A stretch of DNA of 64,000 bases from NCBI RefSeq assembly GCF_001613425.1, contig NZ_BDCI01000002.1, positions 496,001 through 560,000 of the forward strand, written 5' to 3'. The first letter of the stretch is position 1; each line of letters begins with the position of its first letter. The notes under the pieces are model-generated. The model was not told where the DNA came from, did not search any database, and was given only the letters and a program-made list of their open reading frames with translations. This document shows, piece by piece, positions 12,201 to 23,600 of this stretch. Origin of the DNA: Nocardia vulneris. Its GTDB lineage: Bacteria > Actinomycetota > Actinomycetes > Mycobacteriales > Mycobacteriaceae. The position numbers and the translations under genes were made by a program.

Positions 12201-15200
12201 TCGTCGACGCCGGGGCCGTCGACGCCGAGCACCTCGGTGAAGATCTCGGCCACGACTTGTTCGGCCTCGGTGCGTGGCGCCTGCGCAGTTCGGGCCACGA
12301 CGACCGGGTCCGGCAGCGCGGCGCGGTCCAGCTTGCCGTGTGCAGTCAGCGGAAGCGTCACCATCCGCACGATTGCCGCCGGTCGCATATAGAACGGAAC
12401 ACGCTCGGCGACATGCTGTTCGAGCGATTCGATATCCGGCTCCGCGCCGGGTACGGGCACGACGTAGGCGACCAGCCGCGGCGCGCCGGCGGCGCCGGTC
12501 CGGACCACGGCGGCCGCTCGCGCCACCGCCTCGTGTTCGAGCAGTGCGGCCTCGAGCTCGCCGGGCTCGATGCGGTAGCCGCGAATTTTGACTTGATCGT
12601 CCGCACGACCCAGGTATTCGAGTTGGCCGTCGGAGTTCCAGCGGGCGCGGTCACCGGTGCGATACACGCGCGTGCCCGGCGCGCCGAACGGGTCCGCCAC
12701 ATAGCGGGCCGCGGTCGCCGCGGGACGCGCCCGGTAACCGCGAGCGACCTGAGGTCCGGCGAGATAGATCTCCCCCGCCGCACCGACCGGCGCGGGACGC
12801 AGGCGCGAATCCAGCACGCGCACCGCCATTCCCGCCAGACCCCGGCCGATGCCGCTGGTCCCGCTCGCACCGGCGTGAGTCAGCGTCAGCTGGGTGGCGT
12901 GCACCGTCGCCTCGGTGATGCCGTACAGATTCGAGACACGGGTCCGGCCCGCCGGATCGGCATCGAACCACGGATGCAGCCGGCGCGGGTCCAGCGCCTC
13001 GCCGCCGAGCACGAGGTGCCGCACGGCGGGCAGCGCGATCTCGCCGGAGTCGAGCAGCGAATACAACGCCGACGGCGTCTGGCTCAGCACCGTAATACGT
13101 TCCCGCGCCAGCAGTTCGGCGAAATCGCGCGGCGATCGCGTCACCTCGTCGGCCACGACGACCACTGTGCCGCCGCTCGCCAGCGCGCCCCACATCTCCC
13201 ATACCGAGAAGTCGAAGGCGGGCGAGTGGAACATGGTCCACACATCGGTGTGGCCGGTATCGATCTCCGCCGCGGCGGCGCGCAGCATCGCGACGACATT
13301 GCGATGCGTCACACAGACGCCCTTCGGCTGCCCGGTGGAACCGGAGGTGTACAGCACGTAGGCGAGATCGTCCGGACGCGGAGGCCGGTGCCCCGCGCCC
13401 GCCTCGGCCGTATCCGTCTCACCGAGCAGGAGATACGGGACGTCGGTCGCGGGCAGGTCGGCTCGGTCCGCATCCGTGGTGACCACGCAGGCCGGATTCG
13501 TCTCGGCGAGCACGAAAGCGAGCCGGCGTGCCGGGTTGCCGAGATCCAGCGGGACATAGCCCGCTCCCGACTTCAGCACGCCGAGCAGGGCGACGATCAG
13601 CTCGACCGAACGCGAAACACCCACGGCGACCAGGGATTCGGTACCGATGCCGCGGGCGGACAACGCCCGCGCGAGGGCAGCGGCAGCGTGGTCCAGTTCG
13701 CGATAGGTCAGCGCCCGGGAGCGATCGCGGACGGCGACCGCATCCGGCCGCGCGGCCACCTGTGCTCGGAAGAGATCCATCAAGGTGGCGTCGGGTACCG
13801 GCACGGCCGGCCGCTGCCATCGCGCGAGCACCTGCGCGCGTTCCGCGGCACCGACCGGATCGATATCCGCCACGGCGGCAGCGGGATTCGCCGTGAGCGC
13901 ACTCAGCACCCGCACCAAGCGATCGCCCAACCGTGCGACGCTCGCCTGGTCGAGCAGATCGGGTCGCCATCCGGCGGTCAGATGCAGCCGGTCGGTCTGC
14001 CGGACCGTCAGGGTCAAGGGGTAGTGCGTCGCCTCCCTCGAGCGCAGGCCGGTGATCGTGAGTCCCGCGTGGGTGGCGGTCTGCGCGCGCAGTGCCGCTT
14101 CGTCGACGGGATAGGTTTCGACAACCAGGAGGGTGTCGAACAAGCCACGCTCGCCGACCTCGGCTCGGGCGGCGATATCCGGCAGGCCGAGGTGATGGTG
14201 GGCGCTCAGCGCGAACTGCTCGCGCTGCACGCGGCGCAGCAACTCCGCCGCGGACTCCTGCGGCAGCAACTGGATCCGGACCGGAACGGTATTGATGAAC
14301 AGGCCGACCATCGATTCCACGCCCACCAGATCGGCGGGCCGGCCCGATACCGTGGTACCGAAGACGATATCGGCGCGGTCGGTCATCCGCGCCAGCAGTA
14401 TCGCCCACGCGGCTTGCAGCACAGTATTGACCGTCACCTCCAGCTCGGTCGCCAACCCGACGAGTGCTCGGGACTGCGGTTCGTCCACGGTGAACTCGTG
14501 CTCGAGCGGCAGCACCGAAGGCGCGGACAGGTCGGTGGCACCGGCCAGCAGCGTCGGCTCGGTCACCCCCGCGAGTGCTTGCGCCCAGGCTTGTTTCGAG
14601 GCCGAACTATCCTGCTCGGCAAGCCATTCCACGTAGTTGCGGTAGGCCCGCGGCGGTTCGGGGGCGAATCCGGCGTACTCGGCGACGATCTCGCGGACCA
14701 GCAGCGGTATGGACCAGCCGTCGAGCAGCAGATGATGATAGGTGACGACCCACTGCGCTCGGTCGGTGCCGCGACGCAGGAGCAGCGAACGCAACAGCGG
14801 CGGTCGCGCCGGATCGAACGGTGTCGCGCGTTCGACGTCCAGCACCTGCTCGGCCTCGTCGTCCGACGCGTCGGCCAGCTGCACCTCCCGCCACGGCAAC
14901 GCCACCTCCTCGACGACCAATTGCACCGGCGAACCCGCCGCGTCGAATCCGAACGCGGTGCGCAGGTTCGCATGTCGCGCGAGTACAGCCGCCGCGGCCG
15001 CGCGCAGCCGCGGCCCGTCGACCGCGCCGCGCACGCTGAGCACCAACTGCACCGTGTACACGTCGACCGCGCCGGGATCGAACACGGCGTGGAAGAGCAT
15101 TCCGGCCTGGAGCGGCGAGACCGGCCACACGTCGGTCAGCGCGGGATACCGGCGCTCCCATCCTTCGATATCGCCTTGCGCGGGCCGCACCAGCGGGAAA

Positions 15201-18200
15201 TCGGACGGCGTGTGCCCGCCGTGCGTACGCAAGTCACGCGCGTGCCGGGCGAGGGCGGCGAGCGCCGCGCGCCACAGCGCGACCAGTTCTTCGCCCGCGT
15301 CCTCGGCGAACAACGTGCGGGCGTAACCGAAGCTGGTCACCAGCCGCTCGCCGAAGACAATGGAATCCACTTCGACAGCGCCCAGCGCGCCCCGGCGGGC
15401 ATCGGGCCGGATCACCAACCGGCCGTATTCGGGCGCGGGCAACCAGCCGATGCCGGCCAGCTCCGCCGGCACGTCCACGCCGGTGATGTGCCCGAAGTAG
15501 TTGAACGAGATCTCACCCGGTTCCCGGTGCGGCAGTCGGGCGGCGGTGTCCGCGTTGAGGAAACGGAGCAGGCCGTAGCCGAAGCCGTTGTGCGGGGTCG
15601 CCCGCAGCTGTTCTTTCACGGCTTTCAACGCGACGCCGAGGGCCGGACCGCCCGCGAACGCGTCATCGAGGTCTACGCCGGACAGGTCGAGCCGGGCGGG
15701 GACGATCGAGGTGAACCAGCCTACGGTGCGGGACAATTCGGCACCGGGCACCGCATCCTGCTCGCGGCCGTGACCTTCCAGCCGCAGCAGCACCGACCGT
15801 TCCGGTTCCCCGCGCCGGGATCGCCAGCGAGTCACCGCGAGCGCGAGCGCGGTCAGCAGCGCGTCCGCCACCCGGGCGCGGTACCGGCCGGGAATGGCGG
15901 TGACGAGCGCCGCGGTGTCCCGCTCGTCGAGTTCGACGGTGGTGTGCGCCACCTGATTCGCGAAATCACGGTGTGGGTCGAACGGACGGTCGCCGAACGC
16001 GGGATCGGGGCCCTCGACGATCTCGCGCCAGATCGGCAGCTCGTCGACCGTAGCCGCCGTCTGCGCGGTCTCGACGAGTGCGTGCGACCAGGCCCGCATC
16101 GACGTGCCGACATCGGGCAGTCGCGGTGTGCCGCCCGCCGCGACGGCGGCCCACGCGGCGACGAAATCAGGCAACAGCACGCGCCAGGACACGCCATCGA
16201 CGGCGATGTGGTGTGCGGCCACGACGAGCAGGCCCGGCGCGGCCGGAGACCGCGGGCTGAGCCAGACGAACCGCACCACGTCGCCGGTGGCCGGGTCGAT
16301 CCGATCGACGGCGGCGTTCAACTCGGCGGTCGCCAGCGCGAGCAGGTCCGCGTGCGCGAGATCCTCGTGCACGACCTGGCGCACCAGCGACTCGACGTCG
16401 ACGCTGCCGGGCGGTGCGACCGTCAGCCGCCATTCGCCCGCATCGTCCCGGAACAGCCGCGAGCGCAGCATGTCGTGGTGGTCGATCACCGCCGTCACCG
16501 TGGAAACCAGTGCGGCCCGGTCGATTCCGACCGGCAGCTCCAGCGTCATCGCCTGGCAGAAGCGGTCGAAGTTGCCGCCGCGTTCGATCAGGAACCGGAT
16601 CACCGGCGTGAGCGGCAACGTGCCGACACCGCCGCCGGGCAGCTCCGGCAGCGGGCGCAGGTCCGCACCGGCCGCGGTCGCGGCGACGGCGGCCAGGCCC
16701 GCCACCGTGCGATGTTCGTACACCTGCTGCGCGGTCACCGCGATGCCCCGCGCCCGCGCCCTGGAGACGAGCAGGATCGACATGATGCTGTCGCCGCCGA
16801 GCGCGAAGAAGGATTCGTCGACGCCGATCCCGTCGCGGCCGAGCACCTCGGCGAACACTGCCGCCAGCGCATGTTCGGTATCGGTGCCCGGAGCACGGAA
16901 GGCCACCGGCTCGAAGGCCGGAGCGGGCAGGGCATTTCGGTCCAGCTTGCCGGATCGGTTCCGCGGCAGCTCGGCGAGCGCGACGATGGCGGCGGGCACC
17001 AGGTATTGCGGCAAGGTCTCGCGCAGCCGCCGGTCCAATGCGTCGCGATCGATCCGATGTCCGGTGGCCGGAGTCACGTAGGCGACCAATCGGCCACTGC
17101 CCGAGGCTGTCTCGTCGTGGACCACGGCCACGGCCTGCGCCACCGAATCCTGCGTGGCGAGCGCCGCCTCCACTTCGCCGAGCTCGATCCGGATCCCGCG
17201 CACCTTCACCTGGAAGTCGCTGCGGCCGAGAAACTCCAGCTCGCCGTCATCGGTCGAGCGCACGATATCGCCGGTGCGATAGAGCCGCAGTCCCGCGCCC
17301 CCGAACGGGTCCGCGACGAAACGCGCCGCCGTCTGGCCTGGCCGTCGGATATAGCCGCGGGCCAGCGCCGCGCCGCCGAGATACAGCTCGCCGGGCACGC
17401 CGGGCGGCACCGGCTGCAAACAGGTGTCCAGCACGTAGGCAAGGGAATCCCACGAGGGTGTGCCGATCGGGACCGGGCCGCCGGGGCTGGCACCGATGGC
17501 GTGGCGGGTGACCGCGATGGTCGCCTCGGTCGGACCGTAGAGGTTGTCGTAACGCGCGCCCGGCGCGACAGCGGGCAGCTGGGCCGCCAGCGTGGGCGTC
17601 AGCGCCTCACCGGCGAGCAGGACCCGACGCACGCTCGAGCTCAACGGCACACCCACCGCGATTCGATGAGCAGCGAGGGTGGCGGGGGTGAATTGCACGG
17701 TGGTGACGGCGTTCTCGCTGATCGCATGCGCCAGCGCGCTCGGCTCGCCCTGTATCGCCGCCGCATCGAGTACCAGCCGAGCGCCGGTAGTGAAGGGCCA
17801 CAGCACCTCCCACGCCGAGACATCGAACGACAGCGCGGTCTTGCGCAGCACGGCGTCGGTGCTGTCCAGCTCGTGCAGGTGCTGCATCCAGGCCAGGTGC
17901 GTGCACACGGCGGCGTTGGTGACGCCGACGCCTTTCGGCTGTCCGGTGGAGCCCGAGGTGAACAGCACATACGCCAGATTCTCCGGACGCAGCGGTGCGA
18001 TGCGGTCGGCGTCGGTCATCGGGGCGGGCGATTCGCCCGCGAGGTCGATCTCATCGAGATGGAGCACCGGAATACTCGGCGGTGCAACGAATCCGGCGCC
18101 TCGGGTGGTGAGCACGCAGACCGGCTGGGCGAGATCGAGCAGGTGGGCGAGCCGCTCCCGTGGCTGGCCGGGGTCCAGCGGCAGATAGGCCGCGCCCGTC

Positions 18201-19702
18201 GCGACCACGGCGTGCAGCGCGACGATCTGTTCCACCGCGGGCTCGAGCGCGATCGCCACCAGTCGCTCCGGGCCGACACCCGAGCGAACCAGCTTGCGGG
18301 CCAATCGGTTCGATGCGCCGTGCAGATCGGCGTAGGACAGGGTGCGCTCCGGGCCGGTGAGCGCGATCGCCTCCGGTGCGCGGGCGGCTTGCGCGGCGAA
18401 CAACGCGGCCAGCGTGGTGGGCGGCGCCGCGGCGGTATTTGGACGCTGCCCCACGAGCGGACCGGCCTCGTTCGGAGCGGCCAGACCGACGAGGCCCACC
18501 GGTGTCTTCGGCGTGCGGGCCAGTACTTCGAGCAGTCGGATGATCCGATCCCGGTGCGTACGGTGCGTTCCGGGCAGTGCGAGCCGCCACCCACGGGCGG
18601 CTTGGTCATCGAGGCACAGGCCGAGCACCGCCCCCTCGCCTTCGACGGCGGTGACGGTCGCCGCGCCGAGACGATCCATGGCCGCGCCCGGCAGCATCCG
18701 CACTGCGAGTGGCCACTGTCCGAACAGTGGGGCCTCGGCCCACGGATCATCGATATCCGGGATGTAGCGGTGGCGGCGCGCTTTACGCAGTTCGCGTCCG
18801 ACCTGTTTGGCGAGCGCACCGAAACTCTCCTGCGGGTCCACCGTGATCCGCAGTGGCACAGTGGTTTCCCCGGCCGTGAGGGCGATCACGAACTCGCGCG
18901 TCATGGCCAGCCGGGTGCCGTAGACGGCCAGCGCGGCCAGCAGCACGGCCGGAGCGCCGCCACCACACATTCGGGCGATCCTGGTCAACTCCGCCGACGC
19001 CGCCACCTCGGCCCACAACGCGTCAGGAGTCGCCGGGTCGCGCCGATCTACGGGCACCGGAAGGGGTTCCGGCCGGAGCGCGACGGCGAGGCTGTCGGTC
19101 CAGTACTCACGGTCGGCGGCCCACGCACCCGCCTCACGGTAGCGACGTTCGTGCTCCACACGTGCTTCGACCGACCCGAACGGTGCGCCGGAATCGTCGA
19201 CCGAGCCGGCGCCGTCGAGCAGATCGCGCACCCTGGCCGCCACCGCGAGCAAGCCCGGCTCGTCGACGACCAGCCGATGACCACGCTGATACCAACCGAT
19301 TCGGCCCGCACCGAGCGGGAAGATCACCTGGCGGTACCACCGCGCGCCGATCATATCCATTGCGCGCGAGCGCTCTTCGCTGATCCAGTCGGCGACGAAC
19401 TGCGCGGCGTCCGCTCCGTCGCAGGGCTGCACGAGGGCCGGGACGGGCGCTGCCTCGAACACCTGGACCATCCCCGTGTCATCCCGGAATACGCTGTGCA
19501 GCACCGGACATGCCGCCGCGGCGGTGTCGACGGCCCAGCACAGGGCTGCCGCGGTCACAGACCCGCTCAGTTCGAGATACAGGTCTACGCAGTTCGTTTC
19601 GGGACTGTTCCGGTGGGCTCGCGCCGCGAAGGCGGCACGCTGCGCGTCACTCGGCGCCCGCGGTCCGGTCGTCTCGGCGCGGGGCTGCTCAGCGATAGTC
19701 AT
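9293..19702 (-). CDS. Non-ribosomal peptide synthetase, C*-A-T-E-C-A-T-E-C
   Basis: 3469 aa from ATG 19702 (AGGGA six bases upstream). Approximate order: degenerate C 1-430, A 435-930, T 945-1015 (GGDSI), E 1025-1480 ([18 protein letters not shown]), C 1500-1930 (HHLLLDG), A 1960-2440, T 2480-2550 (GGDSI), E 2560-3020 ([16 protein letters not shown]), C 3040-3469 (HHILLDG). In the first C domain HHxxxDG reads HRLVVDE, so the catalytic second His is lost. The first A domain reads about DVWQLALIAK, closest to the serine-type DVWHLSLIDK but uncertain. The second reads DFWSVGLVHK, a threonine code. Two D-residues (possibly D-Ser-like and D-allo-Thr) are therefore expected. The gene overlaps the dehydrogenase upstream by 14 bp and the next NRPS by 4 bp. 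Confidence 0.95.
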   Translation of the reverse strand: MTIAEQPRAETTGPRAPSDAQRAAFAARAHRNSPETNCVDLYLELSGSVTAAALCWAVDTAAAACPVLHSVFRDDTGMVQVFEAAPVPALVQPCDGADAAQFVADWISEERSRAMDMIGARWYRQVIFPLGAGRIGWYQRGHRLVVDEPGLLAVAARVRDLLDGAGSVDDSGAPFGSVEARVEHERRYREAGAWAADREYWTDSLAVALRPEPLPVPVDRRDPATPDALWAEVAASAELTRIARMCGGGAPAVLLAALAVYGTRLAMTREFVIALTAGETTVPLRITVDPQESFGALAKQVGRELRKARRHRYIPDIDDPWAEAPLFGQWPLAVRMLPGAAMDRLGAATVTAVEGEGAVLGLCLDDQAARGWRLALPGTHRTHRDRIIRLLEVLARTPKTPVGLVGLAAPNEAGPLVGQRPNTAAAPPTTLAALFAAQAARAPEAIALTGPERTLSYADLHGASNRLARKLVRSGVGPERLVAIALEPAVEQIVALHAVVATGAAYLPLDPGQPRERLAHLLDLAQPVCVLTTRGAGFVAPPSIPVLHLDEIDLAGESPAPMTDADRIAPLRPENLAYVLFTSGSTGQPKGVGVTNAAVCTHLAWMQHLHELDSTDAVLRKTALSFDVSAWEVLWPFTTGARLVLDAAAIQGEPSALAHAISENAVTTVQFTPATLAAHRIAVGVPLSSSVRRVLLAGEALTPTLAAQLPAVAPGARYDNLYGPTEATIAVTRHAIGASPGGPVPIGTPSWDSLAYVLDTCLQPVPPGVPGELYLGGAALARGYIRRPGQTAARFVADPFGGAGLRLYRTGDIVRSTDDGELEFLGRSDFQVKVRGIRIELGEVEAALATQDSVAQAVAVVHDETASGSGRLVAYVTPATGHRIDRDALDRRLRETLPQYLVPAAIVALAELPRNRSGKLDRNALPAPAFEPVAFRAPGTDTEHALAAVFAEVLGRDGIGVDESFFALGGDSIMSILLVSRARARGIAVTAQQVYEHRTVAGLAAVAATAAGADLRPLPELPGGGVGTLPLTPVIRFLIERGGNFDRFCQAMTLELPVGIDRAALVSTVTAVIDHHDMLRSRLFRDDAGEWRLTVAPPGSVDVESLVRQVVHEDLAHADLLALATAELNAAVDRIDPATGDVVRFVWLSPRSPAAPGLLVVAAHHIAVDGVSWRVLLPDFVAAWAAVAAGGTPRLPDVGTSMRAWSHALVETAQTAATVDELPIWREIVEGPDPAFGDRPFDPHRDFANQVAHTTVELDERDTAALVTAIPGRYRARVADALLTALALAVTRWRSRRGEPERSVLLRLEGHGREQDAVPGAELSRTVGWFTSIVPARLDLSGVDLDDAFAGGPALGVALKAVKEQLRATPHNGFGYGLLRFLNADTAARLPHREPGEISFNYFGHITGVDVPAELAGIGWLPAPEYGRLVIRPDARRGALGAVEVDSIVFGERLVTSFGYARTLFAEDAGEELVALWRAALAALARHARDLRTHGGHTPSDFPLVRPAQGDIEGWERRYPALTDVWPVSPLQAGMLFHAVFDPGAVDVYTVQLVLSVRGAVDGPRLRAAAAAVLARHANLRTAFGFDAAGSPVQLVVEEVALPWREVQLADASDDEAEQVLDVERATPFDPARPPLLRSLLLRRGTDRAQWVVTYHHLLLDGWSIPLLVREIVAEYAGFAPEPPRAYRNYVEWLAEQDSSASKQAWAQALAGVTEPTLLAGATDLSAPSVLPLEHEFTVDEPQSRALVGLATELEVTVNTVLQAAWAILLARMTDRADIVFGTTVSGRPADLVGVESMVGLFINTVPVRIQLLPQESAAELLRRVQREQFALSAHHHLGLPDIAARAEVGERGLFDTLLVVETYPVDEAALRAQTATHAGLTITGLRSREATHYPLTLTVRQTDRLHLTAGWRPDLLDQASVARLGDRLVRVLSALTANPAAAVADIDPVGAAERAQVLARWQRPAVPVPDATLMDLFRAQVAARPDAVAVRDRSRALTYRELDHAAAALARALSARGIGTESLVAVGVSRSVELIVALLGVLKSGAGYVPLDLGNPARRLAFVLAETNPACVVTTDADRADLPATDVPYLLLGETDTAEAGAGHRPPRPDDLAYVLYTSGSTGQPKGVCVTHRNVVAMLRAAAAEIDTGHTDVWTMFHSPAFDFSVWEMWGALASGGTVVVVADEVTRSPRDFAELLARERITVLSQTPSALYSLLDSGEIALPAVRHLVLGGEALDPRRLHPWFDADPAGRTRVSNLYGITEATVHATQLTLTHAGASGTSGIGRGLAGMAVRVLDSRLRPAPVGAAGEIYLAGPQVARGYRARPAATAARYVADPFGAPGTRVYRTGDRARWNSDGQLEYLGRADDQVKIRGYRIEPGELEAALLEHEAVARAAAVVRTGAAGAPRLVAYVVPVPGAEPDIESLEQHVAERVPFYMRPAAIVRMVTLPLTAHGKLDRAALPDPVVVARTAQAPRTEAEQVVAEIFTEVLGVDGPGVDDSFFALGGDSIISIQLASRARAKGWHFTPRDVFDQRTVAGIAAAATPIGSATVVPQLSELPGGGIGALPLPPVARWLTERGGFRRVHQALVVDLPAHTTFDALIGAVAAVLDRHDMLRSRLFRDDTGEWQFETTEPGTVEAAKVLRRSHFDREPDDAAVSDQLDAALDRLDPAAGVMIQFVWLDRTDPGLPGRLLICAHHLVVDGVSWRILLPDLLTALAAVSNGRAPQVDPPGTSMRRWSHALVDAAYAPDRIAEVGLWQRICATPDPLLGTRSLDPAVDLAGQVETVEVTVDETVTEALVRTVPGLFHAGVDEILLAAFAAALARWRLRRGQDAPVSLLRLEGHGREEQLAAGADLSRTVGWFTSLYPVRLDLGDIDVEAALAGTDETGAMIKSVKEQLRAVPDHGIGYGLLRYLNPDTAQLLPESMPGQIAFNYLGRVDDRNAGLFAASGADPDPDLAAAAAIDVNAIVVGARLHAGFAYPSTLLDAGAVTELAELWVAALGAIAAYARTGPAGGHTPSDFPLVRVSGADIARWERDYGQLTDVWPLAPLQPGLYFHALLAGRADAAVDVYNVQTVLRLRGPVDRARLRDAVGQLVRRYPNLRAAFVTDSTAAARQVIPAAVEVPWREVDLASEAELTELADLDRATRFDPARPPLLRFTLARVAQSEYALLATYHHILLDGWSLPLVLRDLLATYATGEPLPAPGGSFRDYLAWHHGRDTAASARAWRRELDGMSTPTLIAAGARTHETAVLPGTYRLTIDPDTTAALGAVAASVGTTLNTVLQVAWAIQLGHRLDRADVVFGATVSGRPAALPGVESVVGLCINTVPVRVRLTAGQSVAELLRAVQAAQAALIEHHHLGLAEIHAAAGARDTLFDTVLAYESYPVDTDQLAAASAGLFGADIELRDAAHYPLTLTVDPKVELTIVFGYQQAVFETAQVVEIAAQTRRLLAAIARDPHVLAEELR

Positions 19703-20534
19703 GGAATCCCTGCCCGGTCTTGCGACCGAAGTGTCCGGCGGCGACCAGCGCCGCGAGGGCGGGCGGCACCCGATAGTGTTGCGCGCCGGTCTCTTGCCGC
19801 AGTACGGCGATGGTGTCGGCCACGTTGTCGAGCCCGATCAGGTCGGCGGTGCGCAGCGGGCCCATCCGGTGCCCGAGGCACTGCTCGAAGAGCGCGTCCA
19901 CGGTCGCGGCGTCGGTACCGGTGCCGAGTGTGTCGGCGGCCTCGGCGATGCTCAGCATGAGCAGACGGTTCAGCACGAAGCCGGGCCGGTCGCCGACCAC
20001 GATGGCGGTTTTGCCGAGTTCGGCGAGCAGACTTCGCGCCCGGTCCAGCGTCGAGGCCGACGTCTGCGCGCCGCGTACGACTTCCACCGCCTCGGTCAGC
20101 GGCGCGGGGTTCATGAAGTGCAATCCGAGCACCCGGTCCGGGCGGCCGGTGGCGGCGGCCAGCCGCGCGATCGGGATCGCGGAGGTGCAGGAGGCGAGGA
20201 CGGCGTCCGCGGGGCACTGGCGATCGAGTTCACCGAACAGCCGCTCCTTGAGTTCGATGCGCTCGGTGACGCATTCGATGACGAACTCGACCTCGCCCAG
20301 CTCCTCGATGCGCGCGGCCCACCGGACCCGGCGGGCGGCTTCGCGCGCGATCCCGGGGTCGCCGTGCCCGAGCAGCAGCGCCAATCGCACCGATTCGCCG
20401 AGGCCGCGCCGCGCGCGCTCGACGGCGGCCGGATCGGGCTCGACCACCACGACGTCCCGGCCCGCCTGGGCCAGACACTGCGCGATACCGGCCCCCATGG
20501 TTCCCGCGCCGATCACCGCGACCACTGCGCTCAT
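19689..20534 (-). CDS. 3-hydroxyacyl-CoA dehydrogenase family protein (FkbK-like, extender-unit oxidation)
   Basis: 281 aa starting [14 protein letters not shown]. The GAGTMG Rossmann turn near residue 10 binds NAD, and the C-terminal helical domain (about 185-281) is that of the HBDH/PaaH family. In methoxymalonyl- and hydroxymalonyl-ACP pathways this enzyme oxidises the C3 alcohol of glyceryl-ACP, and the acyl-CoA dehydrogenase-like enzyme acts next. FkbH, ACP and acyl-CoA dehydrogenase homologues sit in the same operon about 6-10 kb upstream, which supports that role. The start was chosen at ATG 20534 because the Rossmann strand begins there and it overlaps by ATGA with the preceding 26-codon ORF. 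It has only a weak ribosome binding site of its own, so translational coupling is likely. It ends 14 bp inside the next NRPS gene. Confidence 0.9.
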   Translation of the reverse strand: MSAVVAVIGAGTMGAGIAQCLAQAGRDVVVVEPDPAAVERARRGLGESVRLALLLGHGDPGIAREAARRVRWAARIEELGEVEFVIECVTERIELKERLFGELDRQCPADAVLASCTSAIPIARLAAATGRPDRVLGLHFMNPAPLTEAVEVVRGAQTSASTLDRARSLLAELGKTAIVVGDRPGFVLNRLLMLSIAEAADTLGTGTDAATVDALFEQCLGHRMGPLRTADLIGLDNVADTIAVLRQETGAQHYRVPPALAALVAAGHFGRKTGQGFHDYR

Positions 20535-20611
20535 GACTGCATCTCGCCGGCGCTCGGTTCCGCCATGCGCACGGCGCGCCGGCACATGATTCGCTCACGA
20601 TGTTCGCTCAT
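20531..20611 (-). CDS. 26-codon ORF linking the PKS-NRPS and dehydrogenase genes
   Basis: It encodes MSEHRERIMCRRAVRMAEPS plus six more residues (GEMQS follows A). It starts in an ATGA overlap with the PKS-NRPS stop and ends in an ATGA overlap with the dehydrogenase start. A good ribosome binding site (GAGGTG, six bases before ATG) lies inside the end of the PKS-NRPS gene. No family is recognised, and it is not MbtH-like. It may be a real microprotein, the leftover of a deleted gene, or simply a device that keeps ribosomes moving into the dehydrogenase gene. The double overlap makes translation likely; function is unknown. Confidence 0.45.
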   Translation of the reverse strand: MSEHRERIMCRRAVRMAEPSAGEMQS

Positions 20612-23600
20612 CGGGTCACCTCGGCTTCCGCGACGCAGCGCAGGGCGATATCGGGCACTGGTTCCGCCGGAGTCGCCAGCAGTCCGCGCACCAGCCGGAC
20701 GAGATCCGCGGCCATCTCCCGTACCGTCGATTCATCGAAAAGTTCCTTCGCATAAGTCAATTCCAGTGCGGTGCCATCGGCTACGCGATCCAGCGCCAGT
20801 TCCGTTACGGCAGTACGGGCACTCCGGTAGCGGATCGCCGGGTCACCTGATCCGCCTGGCGGTGCTGCCAGTGCCGCCGCGGTCCGCTCCATCAACTCGC
20901 CCCCGTCCGGCTCGTCGGCCAGCTCGATCCGGACCACACCCGTCGCCAACCCCACCGGCACCTGATCGGCGCCCGCGTACCAGCTCAGCAGCGCCACCCA
21001 CGCGGCGAGCAGCACATCGTCGCCGAGGTCGGCGTCGAACGGTTGGTGAACCGTGCCCGTGGTGTATCGCACGGGAGTCTGGGCTCGCGGCCGGTCGGTC
21101 GGAATCTCCAATGGCGCACCGTGTTCCATGACCGCGCTCGCCGACGGCAGCGGAGCAGCGGCGAGTTCGTCGATCGGCCGATCCGGTGCCGATGCGACGA
21201 GTTCGGTGAGGATCTCCAGGTAGGTGGTCGCGAAACCCGCGGCCGTGCGCTGGGTGAACAGCTCGGTGCTGTATTCGAAGCAGGCCAGCATGTCCTGGTC
21301 GTCGCTGCGGTCGTAGGTGATCAGGCTGAGATCGAATTTGGCGGTCCCGGAAGGCAGCCCGCCGAACGCGTTGTGGATCGAGTGATCGAGGTCGAAGAAC
21401 TCCGTCTCGCCGGTGCCGAGCGGGTTGGCGGTGCCGCTGAGTTCCTGATGCACATAGAGCACGTCGAAAAGCGGCGTGCGCGACAGATCCCGCTGATCGT
21501 CGAGCGCGTTGACCACCCGCTCGAACGGGATCTCCTGATTCTCCAAGGCGCCGAGCACGATCGCGCGCACCCGGGCAAGCAGGTCGGCCAGCGTCGCGGG
21601 CCCGGACAGGTTGGCCCGCAGCGCGACGGTGCTGTTGAAGAAGCCGATCAGCCCCTCCAGCTCACGCCGGGCGCGCCCTGTCGTCGGCGTGCCGACCACG
21701 AGGTCGCGCTGCCCGCTGCGCCGCGCGAGCAGCAGGTAGAACGCCGACAGCAAGACCACGAACAGCGAGACCGATTCGCGTTTGGCGACCACCCGGACCT
21801 GCGCGAGCAGAGCGGCCGTCACCGTGAACGGCTCCAGGTCGCCCACGAACGTCTTGCGTTTCGGGCGCGGAAAATCGGTGGGCAGCTGTAGTTTCGGGGC
21901 GTCGCGCAGCAGGCTCGTCCAGTACGCCAGTTCGTGGTCGAGGGCGCCGGAGTCGAGGAGGTCGCGGTGCCAGCGCGCATAGTCGCGATAGCGCACCGGC
22001 AGCGGCTCCAGCGCCGCGGCCCGGCCCTCCTGCCGGGCCGCGTAGAGCAGCGGGATCTCCCTGGCGAGAATGCCCGGCGTGGCGCCATCGGTGACGCAGT
22101 GATGGCAGGTCACCTGCAGCACATGGGTTTCCGGGTCCAGCGTCACCACCAGCACCCGGACGAGGGGGTCCTGCGCGAGGTCGAACGGTGCGGTCGCGGC
22201 TTCGCGGATCAGTGCGCGACCAGCGGCCACCGGGTCGGGCGCGGCCGAGACGTCGGCGATCCGGAAGAACTCGCCGAGCGACGGACGCACCCGCACCACG
22301 GGCAGCCCGTCGACTTCCACGAGGTTGTAGCGCAGCGGTTCGTGCCGTGCCGCGAAGTCCTCGAAAGTGCCCTTGATCGCCGCGAAGTCGAGCGCGCCGC
22401 GCAGGACGTTGACCACCGGGTAGTTGTACAGGGTGGTGTCCGGCACGAGCTGGTGGTGAAACCACATGCGCTCCTGGCCCGGCGACATGACCAGCTCGTC
22501 GGTGCGCGTGATCGGCGGTACGTCGCGGACAGGTGTGGCGGTCTCGGCTGCCGCGAGATCGGCTCGGTCACGCAGCATCTCGGCAAAGTCGGCCACCCTG
22601 GGCTTTTCGTAGACATCGAGGAGCTTAGGACGGAAGCCGTAGCTCTCGGCGACACGTTCGACCAATTGCACGGCGATGATCGAGTTCCCGCCGAGGTCGA
22701 AATAGTCGTCGTCCAAATCGATTTCGGACTCGGCATGCAGCAGTTCGCGCAGCACCTCGCGCAACCAGAGGGTCGGATCCGTGGGGGCGGTAGGCGCGAC
22801 GGTCGTCACCTCCGGCGCAGTGGGCCGGGCCGACGACGGCAGTTCGACCCAGCACCTGGTGCCGTGCAGCGGATGTCCGGGCAAGCGCACGCGGCGGCCG
22901 TCGTCGCCGTTCACCGCGGTCCAATCGAGGTCGAGGCCGTGCTCGTAGAGGCAGCCGAGCAACCCGAGCACGCCCGATTCCGCTGTGCCGAAGACGATCC
23001 GCGCGTCGGAGCGGCTCGCCAGATCCGCGGCGAGGAAACGTCCGAGGATGCCGTCGGTGCTCGGATCCACGAAAACGACCGGGCCCTCGCGCAGCAGCGT
23101 CTGTGCGACGGCGAGCAGCCGCGCGCGGTCCACCGCCGGATCGGCTGCCGCCGCGGCCAATTCGCCCGGGTCGACAGGTGCCGTGGAGCCGAGCAGTGCA
23201 CGGGACAAGAACTTGGACGCTCCCCCACTCAGCACGGCCGCGAATCGAATACCGCTCGCCCGCAACCGGTTGTGCACGGCGAGTTGACCTGCGAGCACCT
23301 CGGCGACCGCCCCGGCGGCGGGGATCTGCCCGGGCAGCGACGCGGTCTGCTGACCCACCGGCCGGGCACCGGGCGAGAGCAGCAGCGCGACACGTGGCGC
23401 GGCCAAAGGTTCCCGCTCCGCCGCGACGGCGGGACCGCGCGAATCGAGGTGTTCGGCGATTTCGGCTGTGCTGCCGGCGATCACGGCGAGGCGCTGCGCG
23501 AAGTGCCGACGGCCGTGGCCCAGGGTGAAGGCCACATCCGGCAATTCGACCGGCTGTGCCCGAAGGTGTTCTGCCAGTTCGCCGCACAGCTCGGTAAGCG

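Noticed and set aside
10574..19960. 3128-codon open frame antisense to the large NRPS gene
   Set aside because: Arg/Gln/His-rich, no domain similarity. It is a by-product of GC-rich codon bias opposite a real NRPS gene; the same holds for other long antisense frames at 4-9 kb, 21-26 kb and 54-57 kb.
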